Shown piece by piece: positions 20,458-30,269 of a stretch of 64,000 nt of DNA. The notes beneath the pieces are model-generated. The model ran no database searches. It saw only the letters and a list, made by a program, of their open reading frames with translations, and was not told the DNA's origin. How positions within the stretch are numbered: the first letter of the stretch is position 1; each line of letters begins with the position of its first letter. Both the position numbers and the translations under genes were made by a program. The stretch is from positions 124,001-188,000 of the forward strand of contig BCJJ01000017.1 of NCBI GenBank assembly GCA_039545355.1, given 5' to 3'. This stretch comes from Trichosporon coremiiforme. Its lineage: Eukaryota; Basidiomycota; Tremellomycetes; Trichosporonales; Trichosporonaceae.

Positions 20458-21813
20458 ATGCCAGTCCCGTATGGCGGCCAACATGCGCTCCTCGGACGGC
20501 GGTCCGTCTCTCACTCACACTCTTCCTCACCCAAGAAAATGGACAATAGCAGCCTCAGCTCGCACTCACGCGTACCGACTCCGCACACTCCGCACACCCC
20601 GCACACTCCCACCTCACACTCGCTTCCGATCCGGCAACAGGCGCACGCTCTCAAAATCGATGAGATCACCAGGAGAGTCAGAGAGCAGAGCGATCGGTGA
20701 GTACAGTTGGATCGCCGTGATCTCTTAACCCCTCGGCGCCCTCGCTTCCCTTGATCCCTCGAGACATCAGGCCCAGTCGGGACAGTGACAGCCGTTCGAC
20801 GCCCCTTTCAAGAGACACGTTCCTCACGCCTGCAACAACTTGACAACACGTTCTCACCACCAACATGCCCCCGATGAATAGCTGACATGCTCAGCTTTCA
20901 GCAGGCGCTCATGCCTGTCGCTGAACAACTGAAGGAGTTTGCAGACTCAAATCCCGTTTTATTCGTAAGCTACCATTTCCGCTATCACAAGCTGACGATG
21001 CAGACGTTCCTTGCCACCTTCGCGCTTCTCAGCGCGATCCCGATCCTGATCTTTCTGTAAGCTGCCACGATTGCCTGTAGCTGACACCCAGCGGTTTCGT
21101 GCTCGTGCTGTCCTTCTGTATCATCAGCACCGCCGTCTTCCTCGCTTGTGCGTCCATCACTGGCGTCGTGCTCTTCGGACGTAAGTGTGATGACATGTGC
21201 GAAACTGACCATAGTGGCGATTCTCCTACCCATTCTGGGCGCGACACTGGCCATTTCCGGCCTTCTCCTCGCCTTCCTCCTTTGCGTCTTCCTCGCTTTC
21301 CGCCTCCTTCACCACATCCTTGAGGAGACCCAAGATGCTGCCGCCATCGACGGGATTCTCTCTGGCATTCGTGCCTGGGTCGACGAGACGAAGGTGCGCG
21401 TTGGCCTGCTCCCGCCACCGCAGCCCTCGCTTCGTGGCTCGCTAGAGGGCAAGCCGTTCATGTGGGAGGCAGGCGACACGCCGCGCGGCTTCGGCTTCCC
21501 GCAGTCGGCCGGCTTCCCGAGCCAGCCAGACGACGAGGTCAAGATCGAGAAGGCCGAGGACTCGGACTGGGTCAGTGACGCGGACGCCGATGCTGAAGCG
21601 CCCGTTCAGTCGACTCCCCGCGCTGCACGCTCGTCTGGTCTCGCTCCGCCGGCACCTGGAACGCAGGCGCCACCGAACTCATCTCCGTCCGTGTCGTCGC
21701 CGCTGCAGCACACCCAGTCCCCGCAGGTTAAGACGGAGCCGCAGCCCAACGCGGAGAGCGGCACCCCGCCGCAGCCCTCGAGCTCCCCGCCACAACACCA
21801 GACCGCGCGCTAA
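20458..21813 (+). CDS. Promethin/LDAF1-like lipid-droplet protein
   Basis: Five exons: 20458-20696, 20895-20964, 21004-21056, 21092-21180 and 21215-21813. All phases agree, giving 349 aa, and the small introns have CTGAC or CTGACATG branch sites. Residues about 95-190 are two or more hydrophobic hairpins: SNPVLFTFLATFALLSAIP, then FVLVLSFCIISTAVFLACAS, GVVLFGLAILLPILG and LLLAFLLCVFLAFRLL. This hairpin pattern opening with a Pro-containing FxxxFxxxSxxP stretch is that of promethin (LDAF1/TMEM159, yeast Ldo), which works with seipin at sites of lipid-droplet formation in the ER. The N-terminus is Ser/His/Pro-rich with a 9-nt tandem repeat (HTP units, about 20581-20607). The C-terminus is acidic, then Pro/Ser/Gln-rich. 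Family assignment rests on hydrophobic pattern and topology, not on a catalytic motif. Confidence 0.65.
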
Positions 21814-21914
21814 TCGTACGGTCGTGTTGCCGGCCGGCCGGCGGCCCGGTCTGGTTCCCGGGCCATAGTGTGCGACGATGTATCAGTTGTAAATGTGCAT
21901 ACACTCCTCTTCTC

Positions 21915-24299
21915 TTATCCGTCCGCATTGCGCAGCCGCGGCGGCACATACGGCAGCTCGAGGAACGCGAACAGCTCGCGCTCGGTCGCAAAGTTGATCT
22001 CTCGCTGGGTGTGGGGGTCAATCAGTCCAGCGCGGAACTTGAGTCCTCTGTGTGTTAGTGGACTGTCTTGCCTTCTTCCACCTCCTCTTTTCTGACAGGG
22101 GAAGCACTCACCTGTCCTCGATGTACCGCCTCAAATCGCGCTCAAACATCATGCTCCCACTCCAACTAAGCACGGCAGCAGCATACCTCGTCCTCGGGGA
22201 CGCAATCAGGTCCACGCGCCGATGCTTCCCGCCAATCTTCAAGATGACAAACGCCTTGTCAAGATTATCAAAATTCGCCCCCGAAGAATGCAGGGGACCA
22301 ATTCTCGCGCGCATAGTGAGCTGGAGGACGTGCGTGATGATGCCCAAGCGACAGAGGCGGCGCACGAGGCGAAATATGAGCCCGTCGCTGGGATCCGAGT
22401 CGGGGGTTTGTGGGCTGGGATGAGAGGGAAAGGCGCCGGCAGTGAAGATGACGTCGACGTCGCCCGTGTCTTGCTTTCCGCGCCGGTAGCCGCCGGCGAC
22501 GACTTGCTGCGTATCTGGCCGCAGGGCGTGGAGGTGCGAACGGACTAGGGAGGAAATGGCGGCCACGTCTTTCCTAGAGATGCTTTTTGTCAACTTTCTC
22601 TCCTCTCTGGCGTGAGGGACTCACGGCTCATCCAGTTCCTCCCTCAGGCGGACCCACGCATGCACGATCTCAGCCTTGGTCATGGTGCCCTCCATTCTTC
22701 GCTTTCGCGCCTTTCGTTCCTCCTTTGGAGTGGAGGGCGGGGTCCAGTCATAATGCTCCAGCACGTCGTCCAGCGTTCGACATCCCGCGTCCCAGAGCTG
22801 GACGGCCGTGTGCGTCCCGATCGTGAAGACGGAGGAGAAGAGGCGTAGAGCCTTGAAACGCTCCGAGGCGACGATCGAGGCGGATTCGGAGATCTGGCCT
22901 GTGGCGAGGTACTCGTTTATCTGGGGTCAGCCTGTCTTCAAGCCTCCGACTTTGTCGAACTCGCGATCTTCGCCGTCACCAAAATATGGACAGCACACAA
23001 CGACCCGGTGCCGCAAGACTCACCCGGTTGGCCACCTTGGCGCCCACATCGACGAGCGTCTGCGCCTCCTCCCCACTCCGTATCCGTCTCGGGACAGACT
23101 TGAGAATCGCCATTGACCGACGGTAGGACAGCACGTTGCTGTTCAACTGCTGGCCCTCGTCGTATTCTCGTTCCGTGTAGATGGGCTTGATCGCGTTGAT
23201 CTGTCATCAGCCATCGGCCAAGGACTGCGGAGGCGGACGCGGGCCATAGCCAAAGCAACTCACGATATCCTGGTTCACGCAAACTAGCGGACTAGGCCGC
23301 AACACTGCCATCCTCGGGATGGACTCGAAGTCTATGTCGGCGGGATAGGGCTTCACATCCGGAAGAGGGCCTACGCGGGGACCGACAAACGCTGCTTCTT
23401 CCTTCTCGTCGTCTGATTGCGCCCTCGCACTTGCCTCAACACCTCTCTCTTCGTCCTCGTCATTGTCCTTCTCATCGCCCTTCTCAGCATTCTCGTCCTC
23501 ATCCCGATCGCCCTCCCGAGCCGTCCGCTGTTCCGGATCGGCGAGCTTGGGTCTCTTAAACCTCGGCCCGTCATCAGCCTCTTCCGGGCCGGGACGGTCA
23601 TGACGAACGGGAGCAGGCGAAGTGGGCAAAGCAGGCGAAGCAGGCGATGCAGGCGGCGACACGCCCTCGACGCTCGGTCTCTTAAACCGGAGCAGGAACG
23701 GCGCCTTGTCAGGAAGGGGCGGCACGTCGCCCGTCTCGCGCCAGTCTGTGTCCCGCGCCGCGAGCGCACCATCATACACGCAGTCGATGTACCCGGCACT
23801 GACGATTTGGCGGTCGTGCTGGTTGGTGTCAGCGTTTCTCTTCTCCATACTCCTCTTCCTATCGTCCGACCGCCCGACCTTCAACCTTGGATCTCTCAAG
23901 ATTCTTGACCCCCCCTACCCTCGACCTCGACTCTCTTGACAACCGGCAGATCCACGCTAGCCCCTACAGCACCGACAGCCTCGCTGCGCTCGCCGCACTC
24001 GGTTGACTCACCAAGTTCCGCCCCAAAGCGCGCTGCAACCGCGGCACGCCCCTCAACCCCGTCACGACGAGCGTCGCCTCAGCGGGATCCAGCACCCTCT
24101 CCCCACCCAATGTGTCTATGCGCTCATACACTTCCCTCAAATCCAATTTCCCGGGTACCACAAATACCGTCACTTCCGCCAGCAAAGGGCACAGGGCCGA
24201 GTCGTCGTTGGCGTCGGGGAAGGAGAGCTCGTTGCGCTCGCCAAGCTCGCTCCGCTCCGAGGACTCGTGGTGCGGTAATGGTGGCCGGGGTTGGGACAT
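21915..24299 (-). CDS. POL4: Family X DNA polymerase with BRCT domain (Pol4/Pol lambda type)
   Basis: Gap-filling polymerase of end joining and base-excision repair. Six exons: 24299-24012, 23818-23264, 23200-23024, 22920-22625, 22582-22112 and 22047-21915, all phase-compatible, 639 aa. Order of domains: an N-terminal BRCT across the first junction (VTVFVVPGKLDLREVYERI to IVSAGYIDCVYDG); an acidic, disordered linker (residues about 130-230); the 8-kDa and helix-hairpin-helix region (YRRSMAILKSVP; FSSVFTIGTHTAVQLWDAG); and the palm with GGYRRGKQDTGDVDV, where Asp 480 and Asp 482 are catalytic, and third Asp 563 in RRVDLIA. The thumb holds WSGSMMFERDLRRY, and the end has FATERELFAFLELPYVPP and RN. 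All three catalytic aspartates are present. A charged insert (KEERKARKRRMEG) before PISRKDV is unusual. Nuclear location is inferred. Confidence 0.92.
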
Positions 24300-24606
24300 G
24301 GCCGACGCAGAGGTGGATGCGGCAAGTGCATGCTGCGGACGTGATGCGGGTAACGGTTTATGGGTTTGTCACCTTGACTGCCCTTTCCAACTGTCGTCAT
24401 AGCTTCATGACATTCCGTGCCTGGATCTGGCCGCACCGGCAGCGCCCCGATCGCGGCTCCGATCGACACTCGGTACCGTCAACCGACCCTCCCGATTCCG
24501 ACCTTTTCGACCTGTTCAACACAATGGTTATTGCATATTTTCTGCACTACACGTGTGCGTTCGCCTACGATACGGAAGTGTCAATCAGAACCAAAGCTGT
24601 CGTCAG
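24300..24606. other. Spacer between POL4 and ART-like B
   Basis: 307 bp between two minus-strand genes. It must contain the POL4 promoter and the 3' UTR of ART-like B. Nothing distinctive. Confidence 0.4.
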
Positions 24607-26967
24607 CTAGGCATCGATCAAACAGCTCACGAGGTTGACCTCCTTGGTGTCGGGCTGGAGGGGCGGCTGGAGGCCGTCGTACGGGTCGCCGAGCCCAGAG
24701 CAGTCGGCGGGGCCAAAGTCGATCAGGTCTTCGACGTGGGCCGGCACTTGGTTATCGTGCCCTGCAGTCTGACGCACCTGAGCGTTGGGCTTGCGCTGTT
24801 CGTGCGTGGCCAGGGGCTCAGGCGTCGACGGACCGACGGGGCTAGAGGGAGGAGTTGCCGAGCTGTCCTCATCGGAGCTTGGCGGCCACGCAAACGAGTG
24901 AGCACGCTTCACGGGCTGCGTTGTCCAGCCGGCAAGCTTGCCCGACTCGAGCATGAACGCTTCAGCCTTGGTCCAGGTGTGCTTCTTGGCCTCCCAGCGC
25001 AGGTAGTCGATCCACGAAGGAGCCCTGCGCTGGCGACGGCCCGGCGCGCCCCAGAACCTGGCAGGCAGCGAGAAAGGAAGAGACTGCGGTTAGCTGCCAA
25101 GTTACTGCATGAGTGAGCCTACGGTCCGAGTCCACTTCACCCTAGCGACGATGGAGTCGGCAAAGATCCTCCCATAGAAAAGAACCTCGCTGTTGCCCTT
25201 GTTAAGGTTCTTCAAGGAGCGCGTGCCCTTCGGGTTGTAGCGGGGAGGCCTGGGCATACTGTAGCGCTCCGTAGTAGGCTTGATGAACGTCATGTAGACC
25301 GCGCTTGACGACGTGAGAACGTTGGCGGTCCTCCAGATGGCCCACTCAAGATTGGAAGTGGCCGAGATCCAGGGCGAGTCCTCGGGAACACACCCCTGGT
25401 CAGGCCAGCGGTGAGCCTCCATTGAGCGCCAGAGGTACTCCTGCGACTCCCAGTCGGGCCTGTCAAGACCAGCAGCCCTTGCAGCCTTCTCGTAGGCGTC
25501 GGGGCCAAGACCCTTGAAGGCTTCCTGGCGGCCGAAGTAGCCCGACGTCGCCGAGTTGCCCGTCCAGCGGAGCTGGTTGTTCTTGGGACCTTCAACACGC
25601 ACGACAACGCCCTTGCGCATGAGGGACTTGAAGTAGTCAAAGTCCAGCTTGTCGGGGTCTAGCATGTTGGGCTGACACATGGACTCGGTGTTGGAGTGGT
25701 AAAAAGGAGGTGGGTGCGCCTGGTGGTATAACGCTGACGGCAGCGGCAGCGGAGAGCCAGGTGCAGAGTTCTGGTACGACGAGAACGTTGAGGGGTACTC
25801 GGACGAGTTTCCCTGAGGCTGACGGGTGAACGATGAAGAGAGCAGCGGTAAGCCATGGATGAGCTCATCATAGTCGTTGGAGTAGTTGACAGGGGAGAGC
25901 GCGCGGGATGCAGCCGAGGCAGGCGCGGGGGGCGCAGGCGAGGACGACAAGTGGACATCGGGCGAGGGGAGCGAGGGGACCTCAGGCGAGGAAGGCAGGT
26001 AGAGTCCGAGCGAGGAAGGCATGCTGCCCAAGAGATCGGGCTCGAACAGGGTTGCGGAAGACGACGGCGGCGGGGACTGCAACGCCCGAGGGCGGGCCGA
26101 TTGATGGGGAAGGACGAAAGAGGAGAGGGACAAAGACGAGCTCGTTTGATGAACAGGTGCAGGGGTGCTCATGAGACACTCCAAATCCCGGAAGGGGCTG
26201 TCCGTAGTGTCCACGAGCGAAGTGGCCGGCTTTGCTGCAGGCTTGAGCTGCGGCCGAGTGATGTCGAGCTGGGCGAGGTCCTGCATGTGAGGAGGAAGGG
26301 CACGAGGCGGTTGAGACCAGGGAGCTTGGGTGCTCATGACAGGCTGCTGTTGAGGTGACTGGCAGAGCTGCTGAGGGTGCTGTGGTTGTTGACGGCTCAG
26401 TTGGTGCTGATGAGACACAAAGGAAGGGGCGTCGACACGCAGAGCGGGGGCGGCGGAGACGACAGGGGTAGGTTGAGTCACCTGCTGCTGCGACTGCGCG
26501 CGGCGTGGAGGGGACGGGGAAGACAGTCCAGGAAGATCTCGCACCATGAGCTGCGTGAGGAGGTCGAGCTGAGGTGTAGGCTTTGGCTGAGGCTTTGCTT
26601 GGGGCTGGGGTTGAGTAGCTTGTTGGTCTTTTTCGCTGATGTGGAAGGAGGAAGGCATGTTCGACGACGACGTGGTCCTCTGCGCCGGAGCTGAGGCCGC
26701 AGCCAGCGTAACCAGAGCTTCGCCTTTCTCGCGGTCTTCCCTGCGGACTGTCTTCTGAAGGGCAATGGCGGGTTGGGCATGGGCGGCATGGGCGGTATCG
26801 GCGCGATGGTTGTCGTGTGGGACCTGCTTCGTGTTATTCTCCCAAGGAGCTGGAGTGTACGCGTCGTCCGGGACCTCGTACGTGAAGCTCGGGAGCACGA
26901 AGCTGTCGTCGTCGGATGAGTGAAGCGAGCCAGTGTCGACGACTGAGACGGGCTCGGTGTCGGACAT
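24607..26967 (-). CDS. ART-like B: large paralogue of ART-like A (DUF7587-type pattern)
   Basis: Protein of 773 aa. Exon 1 is 26967-25123, the intron 25122-25084 (39 nt, CTAACCGCAG acceptor, phase 0) and exon 2 is 25083-24607. Residues 1 to about 440 are disordered, rich in Ser, Pro and Gln, with Gln-Pro runs. The folded part starts near residue 450: VVVRVEG (Arg 457), LRWTGNSATSGYFG, SPWISATSNLEWAIWRTA (Ser 535 to Ser 538), and NSEVLFYGRIFADS (Glu 594). The same motifs in the same order occur in the gene at 5003-6464, and the intron falls at the matching place in both. The Arg, S-x-T-S, E-V-L order resembles ADP-ribosyltransferase folds, which is inference. The tail carries SSDEDSS and Pro/Thr-rich sequence that could be phosphorylated. 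Function unknown. Confidence 0.78.
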
Positions 26968-27536
26968 GAAGTTGGCTGGTATCTTGCGCGGCTGTCAGGA
27001 TCGAGGGCTATCGGCGGTGAGTGCAACGTCAAGCGCGGTGTTGTGTGTTGTGCTGGCCAGAGTGGGGAGGGTGGCGATCGCGTGAGGGCTGCGTGAGGGT
27101 CGCGAGGAGGTTGACTGGACGGCCTGGGCATCGCACATCGCGCTATCAGCAATATGTGTGAGTATCTAGATCGCCGCCACCGTCGCCTCCCTGCGCACCC
27201 GTCTGCGCCTTGCGTCCTGTCCGCTGCGACGGCTGTCCGCTGTGTCCGCATGGTTCGGGGCTGATCGCGTCGATAGATCCCTGTTCTACACACGCAGTTC
27301 TGCCGCGGTGCTCGTCGCAGCGCTCATCGTCCACGCCCACTGTGTCACTGCGTTCCGCGTCGTCCTTCATGTCCCCCCATGCGCCGTATCCTGCAGTGAG
27401 TCCACCCACTGCTTCTCACAACCTGCCGTGGGCCCGTCTCCTGTCGTAAGTCCCAATGTAGGTCGCCTCGGGGATGGAAAATGCTATTGAGTAATGCATG
27501 CGACTAAAAATGCAACTTACGCTCTCCGTCTCTGCT
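26968..27536. other. Promoter region of ART-like B
   Basis: 569 bp between two minus-strand genes. No clear TATA or known box seen. Confidence 0.4.
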
Positions 27537-28439
27537 CTAGTTCTCGCCGGCGACGACCTGCTTCGCGGCCTGCTCGGCCTCCCGACGCAGCGCGGCCTCC
27601 TCGGCACGACGCTGCTCCTTGGCGGGGCGATTCCTGGCGCGGCGCGTGGAAAGATGCAGGCGTTCGAGGGGGTACGAGATGCCCTTGGGCCTTCCCTTCC
27701 AGACCATGGCCTGGCGGTCTGTCCGCTCAGCGGCGCCCGAGTCGAACTCGGCCTCGCGCGCGGCCAGGGCCTCCTTGGCCAGACACTGCTTCACCTCCCA
27801 CGACTGCTGGGCAATGTGGCCCTCCTTCAGGTCGGGCCGCGTCAGGTTCTTCCACATCTTGCCGCGCCAGTCCTTCGTGTTCAGCTCCCACATGACCGTC
27901 TGAACACCCGGGCGCTCCACCGCCAGACGCGTGCCCTCCGTCGGAGTCGTCCACTTGCGCGTGATGAGCTGCTGAGACCGGAGGATGGGGATGATCTGGG
28001 ACTTGAGGAAGCTGGCGTCAGCGGGTGCTGCAATTGAAGGGGCTAGGGTTGGTGGGCGAACAGACAAACAAGGTCATCTGAGTTGCCTCGCTAGACACTG
28101 ACAACAATATGGCCGCCGATATAGCTGTTCGCTCGCCCAACTCCCTGACTCCACTCACTGTCCAGAAATAAAGGGATGTCCCTCGGGGACCGGGTTCAAC
28201 GCCTCGACCTCGACGACCTTGGACTTTCCGCGCTTCTTCATGTTCTTGGCAGTGAGCTCCTCCTCGGAGGGAATGTCGGTCGACGTCTTGGTCGTCTGCC
28301 CGCCAAGCGCCTTGATGCCATCATGCAGCAGCTCCTGGAAGTGCATGGGCCGCTCCTGGAGCAGCTTGCGGACGAGGGCGAACGCCGCGCCCGTCGGCGC
28401 AGGGTTCTTGCCGAAGCGGAGGTTTGGTCGGATCGCCAT
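27537..28439 (-). CDS. Probable mitochondrial protein of unknown function
   Basis: Exon 1 is 28439-28159, the intron 28158-28012 (147 nt, CTGACGCCAG acceptor, phase 2) and exon 2 is 28011-27537, giving 251 aa. The join reads GHPFISGHFLKSQIIPILRS, which looks natural and fixes this acceptor over an earlier out-of-frame CAG. The N-terminus MAIRPNLRFGKNPAPT is basic and lacks acidic residues. The C-terminal third is an Arg/Glu/Ala-rich helix. The small, basic, helical design and the divergent pairing with uS13m suggest a mitoribosomal or mitochondrial RNA-related protein, but I cannot place the family. The internal KKRGKSK stretch could also act in RNA binding. Confidence 0.65.
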
Positions 28440-29002
28440 CACGCGTGAGTGAGCCGTTTGTGAGCCGAAGGCGAGCAAAGGCGAACGAAGGTGACTGGGG
28501 GCTGAGCGCAGCTAGAAGGAAAGAGCGGAGAGGAGAAGAGAAAGTCGACGTCGGCGTCGGTGCTAGTGTCGACAGTGACGGCGGTGCGGAGTGGTGCAGG
28601 AGTGTAGCTTGCTCGCCGTTGCGTCCTTGCCTCAGAAAAGTCGGTGAACCCGGGCCATTGCTCGTTAGCCTCGAAATCTCGCCTCCCACCGTAGCACCCA
28701 GCCCAGGCGGAGCCACTCGGCCGGAGTTTTCACGTGTGGCACCGTCCGTCTCGTCCTCAGTAATCTCAGGCACGGCGTCCTCCCGACTTTTGCTTGCTTG
28801 CCTTGGTGTGGTCGATCGCGCTCGCCGGTCCGTTTGTTGCTTGCTCGTTGTTGCACCACCACTCTCGTCTCGTCGTCTCGTCGTCTCGTCGTCTCGGTCG
28901 CCCGTTGTCGCTCGCTTGATCGCTTGTCGGCTTGCTCTTTCCTTCTCTTCGGTTCTACTCGTCACATATTAAATCCGGCTCGCTCGCTGCGCTCGCTTCA
29001 CG
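28440..29002. promoter_or_regulatory. Divergent promoter region of a probable mitochondrial gene and uS13m
   Basis: 563 bp between two starts pointing away from each other. It contains an 8-bp tandem repeat (CGTCTCGT, about four copies, 28866-28897) on the uS13m side and an A/T-rich patch (ACATATTAAAT, near 28965), 35 bp before the uS13m ATG. Shared control is inferred. Confidence 0.4.
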
Positions 29003-29980
29003 ATGCATCTCCTCGGCCACCACCTCGCGGACTACAAGGTCCTCAAGTTCGCCCTCCGCAAGTTCTTCGGCATCTCGTATGCGACGGCGGACCGACTCCT
29101 GGCCCGTCTCTCCATCCCCGAGAAGGCGCTCGTCTCCTCCCTCACCGAGGCGCAAGTGACCGCTCTGTCGTCCTACCTCTCCGCTCCGTCCACGTCCACT
29201 CCTCCGGGCCCGACGCCCGTGACGCCCCCGCACGCGACGGACGCGCAAGTCCAGGCCGCTCTGAAGGACGCGCAGAAGAAGGGCCCCGACTTCATGGACT
29301 CGCTCGAGATTGAGTCTGACCTCAGGAGGAACCGTATGGCGGACATTGCGCACCTCGTCGACGTCGGCAGTTATCGCGGCCGCAGGCATGCCATGAGCTT
29401 GCCTGTCCGCGGACAGAACACGCGCTCCAACGGTCTTACGGCGAGGAAACTTAACCAGGTTCGCCGCAGGAACATGTCGTGAGTATACTTGGGCGGAGCG
29501 GCGGCCGTCAGGCCGGCGCGGAGCCAGGAGGCAAGGCCATAGGCCGAGAGCCGACGCGGAGCCATGAGGCAAGGCCATAGGCCGAGGGCCGACGCGGGGC
29601 GAGAGGAAGCGTGGTCGAGGCAGAGCGAGAGATGCAGACGAGCAGAGGCTGGGTGAGAACAAAGTCTCGTGTCAGCGCGTACTGGAGAATCCTTCTCGAT
29701 CTCTTCCTCAGACGCGACCGAGGCGATGTCCGCGACCATCGTGTTGGGACATTCCCCCTCTGCCCTCTCCTCCTCCTCTCTCCTCTCTCCTCTCTCCTCT
29801 CTCCTCTCTTCCCACCCTCTACCCTCTCATCTGCCTCTCCTTAGCCCTCATCTGCCCGTCACCGCAGCTTGTCAAGAGTATAGAGTATAGCTAACGCCCA
29901 GCACGACGACCACCGCCCAGTCGAACGCGGCCGTGCCCCTCCCGCCGTCGCAGATCCTCCAGATGCTCGGAAAGCAGTAG
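29003..29980 (+). CDS. SWS2: Mitochondrial small-subunit ribosomal protein uS13m
   Basis: Exon 1 is 29003-29478. It carries the S13 core: HLLGHHLADYKVLKFALRKF, FGISYATADRLL and the C-terminal hallmark GRRHAMSLPVRGQNTRSN followed by basic residues. A linker of Pro/Thr and charged residues expands the middle. The frame stops at 29482, exactly within a canonical donor (TCGTGAGTAT). Splicing at 29478 to the acceptor GCTAACGCCCAG at 29901 keeps frame (phase 2) and adds 26 residues ending QILQMLGKQ at 29980, total 184 aa. Without splicing the protein is 159 aa. I prefer the spliced form because donor, branch site, acceptor and phase all fit, though the 423-nt intron is long. It works in head formation of the mitochondrial small subunit. 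Confidence 0.85.
29521..29596. repeat. Two tandem copies of a 38-bp unit
   Basis: Units start GAGCCAGGAGGC and GAGCCATGAGGC at 29521 and 29559 and differ at few positions. They lie in the proposed uS13m intron. Confidence 0.8.
29774..29808. repeat. (TCCTCTC)5 minisatellite
   Basis: Five perfect 7-bp units inside the pyrimidine-rich second half of the proposed uS13m intron. Confidence 0.85.
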
Positions 29981-30269
29981 ATCACGTAGAACCCCCCCCA
30001 TTTTTATAGCATGCAACCCACTTCATTTACGCCTGACTCTTGTTCTCAGTATCTGCCTGAGCCTGAGGTCCTGGGGCAAGAACGAGGAGAGGTAAGAGAG
30101 GGGCTTCCTGTGCCAGGGCCAACCGATATACATTTGCTCCAGTCCTCTTCTCCCGTCCGCTGCCCAGCTCCCCCGCTCACCCACTAGCCCGCTCCCCCCG
30201 CCGTTCGTTTCAATCTTGCATACACATTCTAAACATCTGGGTATCTCTCCTTCAAGGTAACCTATACAC

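Noticed and set aside
28012..28033. Earlier CAG acceptor at about 28031 in the probable mitochondrial gene
   Set aside because: Gives the wrong phase. The acceptor CTGACGCCAG at 28012 keeps frame and gives a natural junction.
29521..29808. CRISPR-like or mobile-element repeats
   Set aside because: The short tandem repeats have no unique spacers and no associated genes. This is a eukaryotic nuclear sequence and these are minisatellites.
29669..29890. 73-aa ORF in the proposed uS13m intron
   Set aside because: Starts at GTG and is mostly a translation of the TCCTCTC minisatellite.
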